64,000 nucleotides of DNA from Alphaproteobacteria bacterium (GTDB taxonomy: Bacteria > Pseudomonadota > Alphaproteobacteria > Bin95). Location: NCBI GenBank assembly GCA_020638555.1, contig JACKII010000002.1, positions 62,001 through 126,000 of the forward strand. The letters are read 5' to 3'. Below the pieces are notes generated by a model. The model was given only the letters and a program-made list of their open reading frames with translations. It did not search any database and was not told where the DNA came from. Positions 51,973 to 62,150 of this stretch are shown here, piece by piece (positions within the stretch are counted from its first letter, which is position 1; each line of letters opens with the position of its first letter). The translations under genes and the position numbers were made by a program.

Positions 51973-53103
51973 ATGACCAGACAAGCCCAGACGGCCGGCT
52001 CGCCCGCGCGTCAGCCCGTTTCGGCGGCTGCCCCGATCCAGGGTGCCGCCACCCACCCGTTGCAGGCCCTGGCTGATGCGTCCCCCGCGTCGGCCGGGCT
52101 GCTGGCCTTGCGCGGTCTGGCCGCGAACGCGCCGGCGGTGCAGCGCTTGCAGGCGCTGCAAATGCGGGCCGACGTGGCGCAGATGCGCGGCGGCGCCCGG
52201 ACCTCTGTGCCGTCGTATCGGCCGATCCTGCAACGCAACGCCTTCCTGACCAACCTCGCCAACCCCGCCGGGCAGATCGACTATGGCGTGATTTCGGGGG
52301 GAGGGGCGACGGCCAACCAGGTGTTGCTCTACAACGCCATCAGCGATGCCGTGAACCAGAACCGGCGCAACCAGGCCGTGCTGGCGGCCATCGAGGCCAG
52401 CGGGCAGGGCGCGAATTTCGAGCAGTATGCGGCCGGGCAAGACTGGACCCTCGGCGCGATCGTGGCGGCGGGCCAGGATATCCGTTCCTCGCACTCCGGC
52501 GGCGCCATCGACCCCAACCTGCCCCAGGCCGCCTATGAACCGGGCGGCGTCGCCGGCGGCGGTCTCACCGTGTCGGTCGCGCCGCCTGCGCTGAACACGC
52601 TGGCGGAGCGGGCGAATTTCGATTGGCTGGATAGCTCGACCACCACCCACACCACCGACCCGGATCACCCGCAATTCCGGGGGCCGACCGCGTCGGGCGG
52701 TGCCAAGCCAACCCTTGGCAGCGTCGTCAATCCGGCCTTGGGAGGGCATCAGCGCCTGCCGACCGCGCCGAACCGGGTGGCCTCGTATTTCGAACTGGGG
52801 GCGCACGCGGTCAGCGATGGTGGCACCAAGCTGGTGAGTGGCACCCGCGTGGTGTTCGATCCCTTTGCCGGCCGGTATTTCGTGTCCGAGCATTACGCAC
52901 GGCAATACGAGTTGACCAATGTTCCCGCGGCGACGGCCCACCCATTCTATAACAGCGTGTGGACCGGACTGACCAACATGCTGGCCTCGCCCGCCTATAC
53001 CGGCGCGGGTCCGGCGGGGCAGGCCACCATGCGGGAGACCGCGTTCGCGCAAATTCTGAAAAGGTTCAACACCTGGGCCGCGGCCAAGGCGGGTTCGGAC
53101 TAG
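51973..53103 (+). CDS. Large protein with contractile-injection-cargo-like N-terminus, function unknown
   Basis: 376 aa. The first about 85 residues are low complexity then helical with repeated LQxLADxSP / LQALQMRADV units (HPLQALADASPASAGLLALR, AVQRLQALQMRADVAQM), resembling the N-terminal segment of proteins linked to extracellular contractile injection systems. The remainder is a globular region without a motif I know (GVISGGGATANQVLLYNAIS, TTTHTTDPDHPQFRGP, FDPFAGRYFVSEHYARQYEL). No signal peptide. GGAGGCGCCG precedes the ATG. GC content matches the chromosome. No injection-system structural genes are visible in the window. Confidence 0.5.
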   Translation: MTRQAQTAGSPARQPVSAAAPIQGAATHPLQALADASPASAGLLALRGLAANAPAVQRLQALQMRADVAQMRGGARTSVPSYRPILQRNAFLTNLANPAGQIDYGVISGGGATANQVLLYNAISDAVNQNRRNQAVLAAIEASGQGANFEQYAAGQDWTLGAIVAAGQDIRSSHSGGAIDPNLPQAAYEPGGVAGGGLTVSVAPPALNTLAERANFDWLDSSTTTHTTDPDHPQFRGPTASGGAKPTLGSVVNPALGGHQRLPTAPNRVASYFELGAHAVSDGGTKLVSGTRVVFDPFAGRYFVSEHYARQYELTNVPAATAHPFYNSVWTGLTNMLASPAYTGAGPAGQATMRETAFAQILKRFNTWAAAKAGSD

Positions 53104-53140
53104 AGCGGAGTCTTTTCCCGCTGGCTCACCAGCCCAGCAT

Positions 53141-53245
53141 CCCTGTCCTCGCGGAGGCGGGGACCCATGCCCGAGAGGCAAAGACAGAGTCCCGTGTCCT
53201 GTGAGAAGCTCTCCGGCATGGGCTGCCGCTTGCGCGGGAGATGGG
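53141..53245. repeat. Interspersed palindromic repeat, family B, copy 2
   Basis: Reverse-complement relative of 3099-3202, with ends TCCTCGCGGAGGCGGGGACC and GCTGCCGCTTGCGCGGGAGA. It occupies the gap between the cargo-like gene and recG. Confidence 0.75.
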
Positions 53246-53303
53246 GCGGGAGAGGGGGGCAACCGTTACCGAAACCGCGCTGGCCGTTTGGTCCCGCCGA
53301 CCG

Positions 53304-55388
53304 CTATCCCACCTTGGCATAGCGGACCGCCGCGTCCTGCTCGAACAGATAGAGCAGCACGCGCAGCGCCTGCCCGCGCTCGGTGGCGAGGTCCGGGTCG
53401 GTCTCGACGATCAGGCGGGCGTCGTCGCGGGCGACGGGCAGCAGGTCGGCATGGTGTTCCAGATCGGCGAGGCGGAAGGCCGGCAGGCCGCTCTGGCGCG
53501 TGCCCAGAACCTCGCCCGCACCCCGCAGCTTCAGGTCCTGCTCGGCGATCTCGAAGCCGTCATCGGTCGCGCGCAGGGTTTCGAGCCGCGCCTTCGCCGT
53601 CGCGCCCAGCGGCGGCTGGTAGAGCAGCACGCAGGTGGAGGCCTTGGCGCCGCGCCCGACCCGGCCGCGCAACTGGTGCAACTGCGCCAGACCGAAGCGC
53701 TCGGCGTGCTCGATCACCATGATGGTGGCGTCGGGGACGTTGACGCCGACCTCGATCACCGTGGTCGCCACCAGCAATTGCACCGGCCCCTCGGCGAAGG
53801 CGTGCATCACCGCCTCCTTGTCGGCGCCGCGCATGCGGCCGTGGATCAGGCCGACCCGCTCGCCGAAGCGCGCATGCAGGGTGGCAAAGCGTTCCTCCGC
53901 GGCGGCGAGGTCGACGGTCTCGCTTTCCTCCACCAGCGGGCAGACCCAATAGGCCTTGCCCCCGTTCGCCAGGGTCCGCTCCAGGCCGTCGATGATGTCG
54001 GACAGACGATGGGCCGGCACGACCCGCGTGTCGACCGGCTGGCGTCCGGCCGGCTTCTCGGTCAGGCGCGACCAGTCGAGATCGCCATAGGCGGTCAGCA
54101 TCAGCGTGCGCGGGATCGGCGTCGCGGTCATCACCAGCGTGTGGCAGCCGCCGCCCTCGGCCTTGTCGCTCAGCACCATGCGCTGGTCGACGCCGAAACG
54201 GTGCTGCTCGTCCACCACCGCCAGGGTCAGCTTGCGGAAGTGCACGCTTTCCTGCACCAGCGCATGCGTGCCCAGCACCAGCGGCGCCAGCCCGTCGGCA
54301 ATGTCCTCCAGGATGCGCTCGCGCGCCCGGCCCTTGTCGCGGCCGGTCAGCACCACGGTTTTGAGCCCCAGCTTGAGCGCGATGGGCGCGATGGTCTCGG
54401 CGTGCTGGCGCACCAGGATTTCCGTCGGCGCCATCAGCGCCGCCTGGCCGCCGGCGGCCACCGCCTCCAGCATGGCCAGCAGCGCCACCACGGTCTTGCC
54501 GCTGCCGACATCGCCCTGCAACAGCCGCTGCATGCGCTGGCCGGAGGCGAGGTCGCCGCCGATCTCCGCCAGCGCCTGGCGCTGCGAGCCGGTCAGTTGG
54601 TAGGGCAGCAGGTCGATGGCCTTTGCCGCCAGGTCGCCCGCGGGAATGACCGGCCCCGGCCGGCGTTTCTGCTTCGCCCGCACCAGCACCAACGCCAGCT
54701 GGTTCGCCAGCAACTCGTCATAGGCGAGCCGCTGGCGCGCCGGGGTGAGGGGCTCCAGATCCTCCGGCGCCGCCGGCGCGTGCACGCCGCGCACCGCCTC
54801 GGCCCAGCCGGGCCAGCCATGGCGCCGTTGCAGCGGCCCGTTCAGCCACTCCGGCAGGTCGGGCACGCCCGCCACCGCCTGGTCGACGGCGCGCCGCAGC
54901 GTGCGCGCGGTCAGGCCCGCGGTCAGCGGATAGACCGGCTCGATCAGCGGCAGTTCGTCCGCCTCGTCCGGCGAGACCACATGGTCCGGATGGGTGATCT
55001 GGAGCTGGCCGCGATAGTCCTCGACCAGGCCGCTCACCAGCCGTTCCTCGCCCGGCGGCAGCAGCTTTTCCAGATAGGGGCGGGAGGCGTGGAAATAGAC
55101 CAGCGCGACCTCGCCCGTGGCATCGGCGGCGATGACGCGATAGGGCTGGCGCCGGTTGGGGCTCGGCTGGTGGCCGACCACCCGCAGGCGCAGCGTGGCG
55201 AGCCGGCCGGGTTCGGCCTCGATCACTTTCGGCTGGTAGCGCCGGTCGACCACGCCGGTCGGCGGCAGGAACACCAGGTCGCGCACGCGCTCGCCCGCCA
55301 CTTTCGCGATCAGCGGCGCGATTTTCGGCCCGACGCCTTTCAGGCTGCCGACCGTGCGGAACAGGGGGAACAGGATTTCGGGACGCAT
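53304..55388 (-). CDS. recG: ATP-dependent DNA helicase RecG
   Basis: 694 aa, normal length. Wedge domain with OB fold (VVDRRYQPKVIEAEPGRLAT), then helicase domain: Walker A LLQGDVGSGKTVVALLAMLE, Walker B-like VVDEQHRFGVDQR (DEQH), motif III MTATPIPRTL, domain 2 IHGRMRGADKEAVMHAFAEG and IEVGVNVPDATIMVIEHAER, and the QLHQLRGRVGRG motif VI. RecG remodels stalled replication forks and Holliday junctions by branch migration. Its start is close to the terminator of the first substrate-binding protein gene. Confidence 0.97.
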   Translation of the reverse strand: MRPEILFPLFRTVGSLKGVGPKIAPLIAKVAGERVRDLVFLPPTGVVDRRYQPKVIEAEPGRLATLRLRVVGHQPSPNRRQPYRVIAADATGEVALVYFHASRPYLEKLLPPGEERLVSGLVEDYRGQLQITHPDHVVSPDEADELPLIEPVYPLTAGLTARTLRRAVDQAVAGVPDLPEWLNGPLQRRHGWPGWAEAVRGVHAPAAPEDLEPLTPARQRLAYDELLANQLALVLVRAKQKRRPGPVIPAGDLAAKAIDLLPYQLTGSQRQALAEIGGDLASGQRMQRLLQGDVGSGKTVVALLAMLEAVAAGGQAALMAPTEILVRQHAETIAPIALKLGLKTVVLTGRDKGRARERILEDIADGLAPLVLGTHALVQESVHFRKLTLAVVDEQHRFGVDQRMVLSDKAEGGGCHTLVMTATPIPRTLMLTAYGDLDWSRLTEKPAGRQPVDTRVVPAHRLSDIIDGLERTLANGGKAYWVCPLVEESETVDLAAAEERFATLHARFGERVGLIHGRMRGADKEAVMHAFAEGPVQLLVATTVIEVGVNVPDATIMVIEHAERFGLAQLHQLRGRVGRGAKASTCVLLYQPPLGATAKARLETLRATDDGFEIAEQDLKLRGAGEVLGTRQSGLPAFRLADLEHHADLLPVARDDARLIVETDPDLATERGQALRVLLYLFEQDAAVRYAKVG

Positions 55389-55446
55389 GGCGCCAGTCTA
55401 GGCGAGAGCGCGCCTGGGCAACAGGGCAGGGCGATCGCCCGCACGC

Positions 55447-55486
55447 AAAAAAAACCGCCGGCTGCGGCAGGGCGCAACCGGCGGTT
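55447..55486 (-). terminator. Rho-independent terminator of the first binding-protein gene
   Basis: Read on the minus strand, AACCGCCGGTTGCG pairs with GCAGCCGGCGGTT and is followed by a run of eight T. A textbook terminator 22 bp past the stop. Confidence 0.92.
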
Positions 55487-55507
55487 CGGCCTTCGCTGCG
55501 AGCGGGC

Positions 55508-56716
55508 CTATTCGACGTGAATGATGTCGCCGAACAGCACCCAGCGGTCGCCCTTGAACTCGGAGAGCTGCTCGGACTGGATGGTCTTGAAATCCGTCGG
55601 GCTGGTGGTGACCAGAATGCCCGGGATGATCATCGGCAACTGCAGGTCCTTGATGTTGGCCGCGCACTTCATCAGGCCCGGCCGGCTCAGGTCGTCACAG
55701 TTTTCCAGCATGGCCGTCAGCAGCGTGCCCAGGCTGTGGCCATAGGCATAGTTCACGTCGCTGCGGTCGGCATTCGGGAAATAGCCGTCCATGAACTTGG
55801 ACCATTCCTTGTAGCCCTCGGTGTCCTGCCACTGCGGGTCGGTCGGGTCGCGCTGGTACTGGGCCGTGATCAGGCCCTGCGAGCATTCCAGGCCCGCCGG
55901 CTTCATCACCGCGCCGACCGAGGACGACACGTTGTTGATCAGGTGCAGCGGCTTCCAGCCGATTTCGCAGGCCTTCTTGATCGCCTGGGCCGCGAATTTC
56001 GGCGTCGAGATGTTCATGAACACGTTCGCGCCGCTGGCGGCCATCTCCAGCACCTGGGCGTCGATGGTCGGGTCGGTCACCTCGTAGGGCAGGTTCTTGA
56101 CCACCATCTGCTCGGCCTTGTCGCCCAGCCCTTTCAGGAAGCCGTCGCGATAGTCTTTGCCGTAGTCGTCATTCTGGTAGATGATGGCGATCTTCGGGTT
56201 CTCGATATTGTCGAGAACGTATTTCGCGTAAATCAGACCCTCGACGTCGTAGCCCGGCTGGAAGCCGATGGTCCACGGATACTTCTCCGGATGGGCCCAT
56301 TTGGATGCGCCCGTCGCGACGAACATCTGCGGCACCTTCTTCGCGTTCATATAGCGGTGCACGGCAGAGTTGGTCGGGGTGCCGACGGAGCCGGCGACCA
56401 TCGCAACTTCGTCCTGCTCCACCAGCTTGCGGGTCTGCTCGACGGTGCGCGGCGGGCTGTAGCCGTCGTCCAGGCTGATGAACTCCACCTGGCGGGTCTT
56501 GCCATCCTTGCTGGTGATGCCGCCCTTGTCGTTCACCATTTTGAAATAGGCGGCAACGGTCTTGCCGATCACGCCATAGGCCGACGCCGGCCCGGAATAG
56601 GGGCTGGTGTTGCCGATCTTGATCGTGGTGTCGGTCACGCCGACGGTCTGCGCGAATGCGCCGGGGATAACGAAAGCGGACAAGGCCGCGGCAGCCAAAC
56701 AGGCTTTCAACCGCAT
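55508..56716 (-). CDS. ABC transporter substrate-binding protein, Liv type (paralogue 1)
   Basis: 402 aa. Signal peptide MRLKACLAAAALSAFVIPG cleaved after FAQ, then the mature start TVGVTDTTIKIGNTSPYSGP shared by all three paralogues. Periplasmic type-I binding fold of the branched-chain amino acid/amide family (Peripla_BP_6). GGGAG lies upstream of the ATG. The three tandem genes share blocks such as GDKAEQMVVKNLPYEVTDPT and differ mainly in internal loops and signal peptides. Ends with FKGDRWVLFGDIIHVE. Own terminator downstream, so possibly a separate transcript. Confidence 0.92.
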   Translation of the reverse strand: MRLKACLAAAALSAFVIPGAFAQTVGVTDTTIKIGNTSPYSGPASAYGVIGKTVAAYFKMVNDKGGITSKDGKTRQVEFISLDDGYSPPRTVEQTRKLVEQDEVAMVAGSVGTPTNSAVHRYMNAKKVPQMFVATGASKWAHPEKYPWTIGFQPGYDVEGLIYAKYVLDNIENPKIAIIYQNDDYGKDYRDGFLKGLGDKAEQMVVKNLPYEVTDPTIDAQVLEMAASGANVFMNISTPKFAAQAIKKACEIGWKPLHLINNVSSSVGAVMKPAGLECSQGLITAQYQRDPTDPQWQDTEGYKEWSKFMDGYFPNADRSDVNYAYGHSLGTLLTAMLENCDDLSRPGLMKCAANIKDLQLPMIIPGILVTTSPTDFKTIQSEQLSEFKGDRWVLFGDIIHVE

Positions 56717-56832
56717 TTGAGGCTCCCTGATGTTTCGGGCAAAACGAACGCATACCCCATTGTGCATTGGGTATGCTGGGGCACACGTGTATCACCCATG
56801 CCCCGGATTCGTCTACGCGCATAAACGCCCGG

Positions 56833-56864
56833 TCGGACGGTCGCCACTTATGGCGACCGTCCGA
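56833..56864 (-). terminator. Hairpin after paralogue 2
   Basis: TCGGACGGTCGCC and GGCGACCGTCCGA form a 13-bp perfect stem with a 6-nt loop, 29 bp beyond the stop at 56894. Short U-content only. Confidence 0.7.
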
Positions 56865-56893
56865 TCAGCAAGCCTTCCGGTAACGGTGAAGTG

Positions 56894-58105
56894 CTATTTT
56901 TTCGAGGCGTCGATGACGTCGCCGAACAGCACCCACTTTTCGCCGTCGAACTTTGACAACTGTTCCGCCTGCACGGGGTAGAAGTCGGTCGGGCTGGTGT
57001 TCACCTTGATGCCCGGCAGCACCATCGGCAGCTCGAAGTCCTTGATGTTGGCGGCACAGGCCATGATGCCGGGCCGGCTGAGATCGGCGCAGTTTTCGAG
57101 GACGTGCTTCAGCAGGGTCGAGGCGTTATACGCATAGGCGTAGTTTGCGTCGCCGCGGTCGCCGTCCGGCATGTTCTTGTCCATCCAGGCCGACCATTCC
57201 TTGTAGCCCGCGGTCGTTTCCCACTGCGGATCGGTCGGGTCTTTCAGCCACTGGGCGGTGATCAGGCCCTTGGAGCAGTCCAGGCCGGCCGGCTTCAGCG
57301 TCGCGCCCACCGAGGAGGACACGTTGTTCAGCAGATGCAGCGGCTTCCAGCCGATCTCGCAGGTTTTCTTGATCGCCTGCGCCGCGAATTTCGGGATGGA
57401 GACGTTGAAGAAGACGTTGGCGCCGCTCGATGCCAGTTCCAGCACCTGGGAATCGACGGTCGGGTCGGTCACCTCATAGGGCAACATCTTGACCACCAGG
57501 TCCTTCTTGTCGCCCAACCCGCGCAGGAAGCCGTCGCGGTAGTCTTTGCCGTAATCGTCGTTCTGGTAGAGGATCGCGATCTTGGGGTCCTTCACGTGTG
57601 ACAGCGCATAGTTGGCGTAGATCTCGCCCTCCACGTCGTAGGTGGGCTGGAAGCCCATGGTCCACGGGAATTCCTTCGGATGGCCCCATTTCGAGGCGCC
57701 GGTCGCGACGAACAGCTGCGGCACCTTCTTCGCGTTCATGTAACGGTGGATGGCGGAATTGGTCGGCGTGCCGAGCGTGTTGAACGTGAAGGCGACCTGG
57801 TCCTGTTCCACCAGCTTGCGGATCTGCTCCACCGTGCGCGGCGGGCTGTAGCCGTCGTCCAGCGACAGGAACTCGACCTTGCGGGTCTTGCCGTCCTTGC
57901 TGGTCAGACCGCCCGCCGCATTCACTTCTTTCCAGAACGCCTGATGCGTCTTGCCGATGACGCCGTATGCGGACGCGGGCCCGGAATAGGGGCTGGTATT
58001 GCCGATCTTGATCGTGGTGTCGGTCACGCCGACGGTCTGCGCCTGTACGCCGAACGACGCCAGAACGGCTACGCCGACGGACGTCAAAAGGGCCTTGAGT
58101 TGCAT
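56894..58105 (-). CDS. ABC transporter substrate-binding protein, Liv type (paralogue 2)
   Basis: 403 aa. Start ATG at 58105; an in-frame TTG at 58111 is less likely. Signal peptide MQLKALLTSVGVAVLASFG ends in VQAQ, mature start TVGVTDTTIK. Same periplasmic binding fold as its neighbours; differs in having an AFWKEVNAAGGLTSKDGKT segment and a YAYNASTLLKHVLENCADL segment. C-terminus WVLFGDVIDASKK. The three together suggest different solutes or conditions served by one permease. Confidence 0.92.
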   Translation of the reverse strand: MQLKALLTSVGVAVLASFGVQAQTVGVTDTTIKIGNTSPYSGPASAYGVIGKTHQAFWKEVNAAGGLTSKDGKTRKVEFLSLDDGYSPPRTVEQIRKLVEQDQVAFTFNTLGTPTNSAIHRYMNAKKVPQLFVATGASKWGHPKEFPWTMGFQPTYDVEGEIYANYALSHVKDPKIAILYQNDDYGKDYRDGFLRGLGDKKDLVVKMLPYEVTDPTVDSQVLELASSGANVFFNVSIPKFAAQAIKKTCEIGWKPLHLLNNVSSSVGATLKPAGLDCSKGLITAQWLKDPTDPQWETTAGYKEWSAWMDKNMPDGDRGDANYAYAYNASTLLKHVLENCADLSRPGIMACAANIKDFELPMVLPGIKVNTSPTDFYPVQAEQLSKFDGEKWVLFGDVIDASKK

Positions 58106-58215
58106 CAGCAACCTCCCGGATGTTTTGCCTCGTATTTGCTTTCGGCACGCATCCCGCTCTGTGTCGGGTAGGCATGCCGGGCAACTCTAGCCGGCAATAT
58201 TGGGCCCGTCTATGC

Positions 58216-58250
58216 AAGAAAAAGGCGGCAACCCAGTGGGTTACCGCCCG
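58216..58250 (-). terminator. Rho-independent terminator after paralogue 3
   Basis: Minus strand: GGCGGTAACCCACTGGGTTGCC is a near-perfect palindrome (one mismatch) followed by TTTTTCTT. Confidence 0.85.
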
Positions 58251-58273
58251 AATTTTTGAGACGACAATGTGTG

Positions 58274-59470
58274 TTACTTGGATGCGTCGATGATGTCGCC
58301 GAACAGTTGCCAAGTGGTGCCGTCAAATCGCGAAAGTTGTTCGGCCTGGATCGGGTAGAAGTCGGTCGGACTGGTGTTGACCTTGATGCCCGGCAAGATC
58401 ATCGGCAGTTGGATGTCTTTCAGGTTGGCGGCGCAGGCCATGATGCCCGGGCGGCTCCAGTCCTCGCACTGTTCCAGCATGATCTTCAAGAGCGTCGACA
58501 CATTGTAGGCAAAGGAATAGCTGGCATCGCCGATATCCGCGTTCGGCATTTCCGTCTGCATGAAATGCAGCCATTCCTTGAAGCCGGGATCGTTCTTCTC
58601 CGCCCATTGCGGGTCGGTCGGGTCCTTCAGATACTGGGCCGTGATCAGCCCCTTGGAGCATTCCAGGCCCGCCGGCTTCAGCACGGAACTGACCGAGGTG
58701 GAGACGTTGTTCAGCAGTTGCAGCGGCTTCCAGTCGATCTCGCAGGCCTTCTTGATCGCCTGGGCCGCGAATTTCGGCGTGGTCACGTTGAAAAAGACGT
58801 TGGCGCCGCTCGCCGCCAGTTCCAGGATCTGGGCGTCGATGGTCGGGTCGGTCACCTCATAGGGCAACATCTTGATGACCAGGTCTTTCTTGTCGCCCAG
58901 CCCCTTCAAGAAGCCGTCGCGATAGTCTTTGCCGTAATCGTCATTCTGGTAAAGGATGACGATTTTCGGGTCTTTGACGTGATCCAATGCGTATTTGGCG
59001 TAGATCTCACCCTCGACATTGTAGGTCGGCTGAAATCCCATGGTCCAGGGGAACTTCTCCGGATGGCCCCATTTCGAGGCACCGGTGGAAACGAACAGCT
59101 GCGGCACCTTCTTGGCGTTCATGTAGCGGTGGATCGCCGAGTTGGTCGGCGTGCCCAGCGTGTTGAAGGTGAAGGCCACATGGTCCTGTTCCACCAGCTT
59201 GCGGACCTGTTCCACCGTGCGCGGCGGGCTGTAGCCATCGTCCAGCGAGATGTAATCGATCTTGTGGCCGCGGATACCGCCATTGCGGTTGACCATGTTG
59301 AAATAGGCGGTTTCCAACTGGCCGATCACGCCATAGGCCGAGGCCGGACCGGAATAGGGCATGGTGTTGCCGATTTTGATGGTGGTGTCGGTCACCCCCA
59401 CCATCTGGGCGCTGGCCGTAGCCGCGAGCAAGCCCGCGGCCAGGGCCGCCAACGCAGTGCGTATAACCAT
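58274..59470 (-). CDS. ABC transporter substrate-binding protein, Liv type (paralogue 3)
   Basis: 398 aa. Signal peptide MVIRTALAALAAGLLAATAS followed by AQMVGVTDTTIKIGNT. The closest of the three to the permease genes, 88 bp downstream of livM, and so the most likely primary binding protein of the system. Shares GDKKDLVIKMLPYEVTDPT with paralogue 2. It lacks the TSKDGKTR loop of the others and reads NRNGGIRGHKIDYISLDDGY instead. Terminator follows. Confidence 0.92.
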   Translation of the reverse strand: MVIRTALAALAAGLLAATASAQMVGVTDTTIKIGNTMPYSGPASAYGVIGQLETAYFNMVNRNGGIRGHKIDYISLDDGYSPPRTVEQVRKLVEQDHVAFTFNTLGTPTNSAIHRYMNAKKVPQLFVSTGASKWGHPEKFPWTMGFQPTYNVEGEIYAKYALDHVKDPKIVILYQNDDYGKDYRDGFLKGLGDKKDLVIKMLPYEVTDPTIDAQILELAASGANVFFNVTTPKFAAQAIKKACEIDWKPLQLLNNVSTSVSSVLKPAGLECSKGLITAQYLKDPTDPQWAEKNDPGFKEWLHFMQTEMPNADIGDASYSFAYNVSTLLKIMLEQCEDWSRPGIMACAANLKDIQLPMILPGIKVNTSPTDFYPIQAEQLSRFDGTTWQLFGDIIDASK

Positions 59471-59558
59471 CGTGAGGATCTCCCTTTTTTCAAACGATCG
59501 ATCGTTAACGATTGTCGTGGCTTCTGCGTCGGCCGGTGTGGCGCAGAACGGTCTGATT

Positions 59559-60545
59559 CTATCCGGCCATCCTTCGCTTCACCCACGCCAAGCCACGCTC
59601 GACACCGCCCCAGACCCCGAATGGAATGAAATAGATGATCAGGATCAAGAAGATGCCGAAAAGTGCCCACGGTGGCGGCAGCCACCCATGGGCCAGACGC
59701 AGATCCTGGGCCCAGTTCGGCATGAAGACGATGAACAGGCCCCCGAAAATTGCGCCGGGGATCGAGACGATACCGCCGACCACCGACCCTACCAGAATAT
59801 AGACGGCAACAAAGAAGTTAAAGGCATCCGGCGAGACGAACTCGCTCGCATAGGTGAACAGCGCGCCGCCGATGCCGGCATACATGGCGCTCAGGCCGAA
59901 CGTGGTCGTTTTGACCAGCGGCATGTTGATGCCCATGGTCTTGGCGGCAATCGGGTTGTCGCGAATGGCCATCATCGCCCGGCCCGACCGGCTGTGCAGG
60001 ATGCACCAGGTGACGACCATCAGGAACAGCATGATCGCCAGCGCCACGTAATAGAGCGACTGGTCGGGGCTGAGGCCGGCGAAAATCGGCTCCGGCTTCG
60101 GCACGAAAATGCCCTGCACGCCGCCGGTCGCCTCTTCGAAGGCATCGAATTTCAGCAATTGCGGCGTGGCCACCGCCAGCGCGAAGGTGGCCAGGGCCAG
60201 ATACAGACCCTCCAGCCGCAGCGCCGGCAGGCCGAACAGGAAGCCGAACACGAACGAGACCGCCGCGGCAAAGACGATGCTCTCGTACGGTCCCCACCCG
60301 AAATGTTCGATCATGATGGCAGACGCATAGGCGCCAGCGGCAAAGAACGCGCTGTGGCCGACCGAGAACTGGCCATTATAGCCCGTCAGCACGTTCAGGC
60401 CGAGCATGGCCACACCCCAGGCCATGGCCAGGGTGAACTGATAGGTGACGAAGTCGGGGACCAGGAACGGCACGACAATGCCGACGGCCACCGCGATGAG
60501 AAAGCCGATCAGAAGCGTCGGCGTAATGGGATTGGGACGCGCCAT
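59559..60545 (-). CDS. livM: Branched-chain amino acid-type ABC permease LivM
   Basis: 328 aa, about ten membrane helices. LivM family motifs: LNVLTGYNGQFSVGHSAFFA (the G-x-S-x-G-x-A/F motif), LPALRLEGLYLALATFALAV, and RSGRAMMAIRDNPIAAKTMG, the EAA-type cytoplasmic loop that meets the ATPase. The C-terminus has the family's PFGVWGGVERGLAWVKRR. Six bases separate it from livH. Confidence 0.93.
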   Translation of the reverse strand: MARPNPITPTLLIGFLIAVAVGIVVPFLVPDFVTYQFTLAMAWGVAMLGLNVLTGYNGQFSVGHSAFFAAGAYASAIMIEHFGWGPYESIVFAAAVSFVFGFLFGLPALRLEGLYLALATFALAVATPQLLKFDAFEEATGGVQGIFVPKPEPIFAGLSPDQSLYYVALAIMLFLMVVTWCILHSRSGRAMMAIRDNPIAAKTMGINMPLVKTTTFGLSAMYAGIGGALFTYASEFVSPDAFNFFVAVYILVGSVVGGIVSIPGAIFGGLFIVFMPNWAQDLRLAHGWLPPPWALFGIFLILIIYFIPFGVWGGVERGLAWVKRRMAG

Positions 60546-60551
60546 CGTTCG

Positions 60552-61427
60552 CTACACCCTCTTCACGACGACGCGGCCGAACAGGCCCGCCGGTTTCACC
60601 AACAAGACGCCGACGATCATGATCAGCGCGAAGGTCAGCTTCAACTCGCTGCCGCCCGGCACGTACTGGCCGACCCAGTTTTCGAGCACGCCGATGATCA
60701 GGCCGCCCATCACCGCGCCGAACGGGGTCGAGACGCCGCCCAGCAAGGCGCCGGCAAAGCCATAGAGCAGCACGCCGCTCATCATGTTCGGCTCCAGATA
60801 GACGATCGGCGCCACCAGCACGCCGCCAATGGCACCGACAGCGGCGGCCAGGCCCCAGCCCAGCGCCAGCATCCAGCTCACCGACACGCCGACCAGCCGG
60901 GCGGAGTCCGGGTTCGCGGCGGCGGCGCGCATGGCCAGGCCCACCCGCGTGAAGCGGAAGAACAGGAAGATCAGGAACAGCACCACCAGCGTCAGCACGA
61001 TCACGCCCAGATTGTGCGGGCCGATCAGGTCGGACTGGAAGCCCAGGTCCGACGGAAACACGCTGGGGAAGGGCTTGATGGTGAATTCCCAGATCCAGCC
61101 GGCGACATTGTTCAAAATCACCAGCAGGCCGATGAACACGATGATCTGGTTGAAGATCGGTGCGTTTTCCACCGGCTTGATGATCACCCGTTCGATGATC
61201 ACGCCGGCGATGAACGACACCACCACGGTGGCGATCAAGGCCAGCCAGACCGGCGCACCCAGCCCGAGGAAGGTCCAGGCGACGAAGGTCGAGAACATCG
61301 CCATTTCGCCCTGGGCGAAATTGAAGTGGTCGGTCGCCTGGTAGATCATCACCACGGCCAGGGCCACGCACGAATAGATCGAGCCAATCGCCAGCCCGGC
61401 CAGGGTCAATTGAAAGAATAAGTCCAT
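60552..61427 (-). CDS. livH: Branched-chain amino acid-type ABC permease LivH
   Basis: 291 aa, hydrophobic, about eight helices. Typical LivH features: GLAIGSIYSCVALAVVMIYQ near the start, DHFNFAQGEMAMFSTFVAW, and TRVGLAMRAAAANPDSARLV, the coupling loop. GVSTPFGAVMGGLIIGVLEN follows. Forms the membrane channel with LivM. Twelve bases from livF. Confidence 0.93.
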   Translation of the reverse strand: MDLFFQLTLAGLAIGSIYSCVALAVVMIYQATDHFNFAQGEMAMFSTFVAWTFLGLGAPVWLALIATVVVSFIAGVIIERVIIKPVENAPIFNQIIVFIGLLVILNNVAGWIWEFTIKPFPSVFPSDLGFQSDLIGPHNLGVIVLTLVVLFLIFLFFRFTRVGLAMRAAAANPDSARLVGVSVSWMLALGWGLAAAVGAIGGVLVAPIVYLEPNMMSGVLLYGFAGALLGGVSTPFGAVMGGLIIGVLENWVGQYVPGGSELKLTFALIMIVGVLLVKPAGLFGRVVVKRV

Positions 61428-61439
61428 GGTCTCCCGCCC

Positions 61440-62149
<710 letters not shown>

Positions 62150-62150
<1 letters not shown>

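Noticed and set aside
53241..55520. Open frame of 759 codons on the plus strand
   Set aside because: Exactly antisense to recG, whose helicase motifs are complete.
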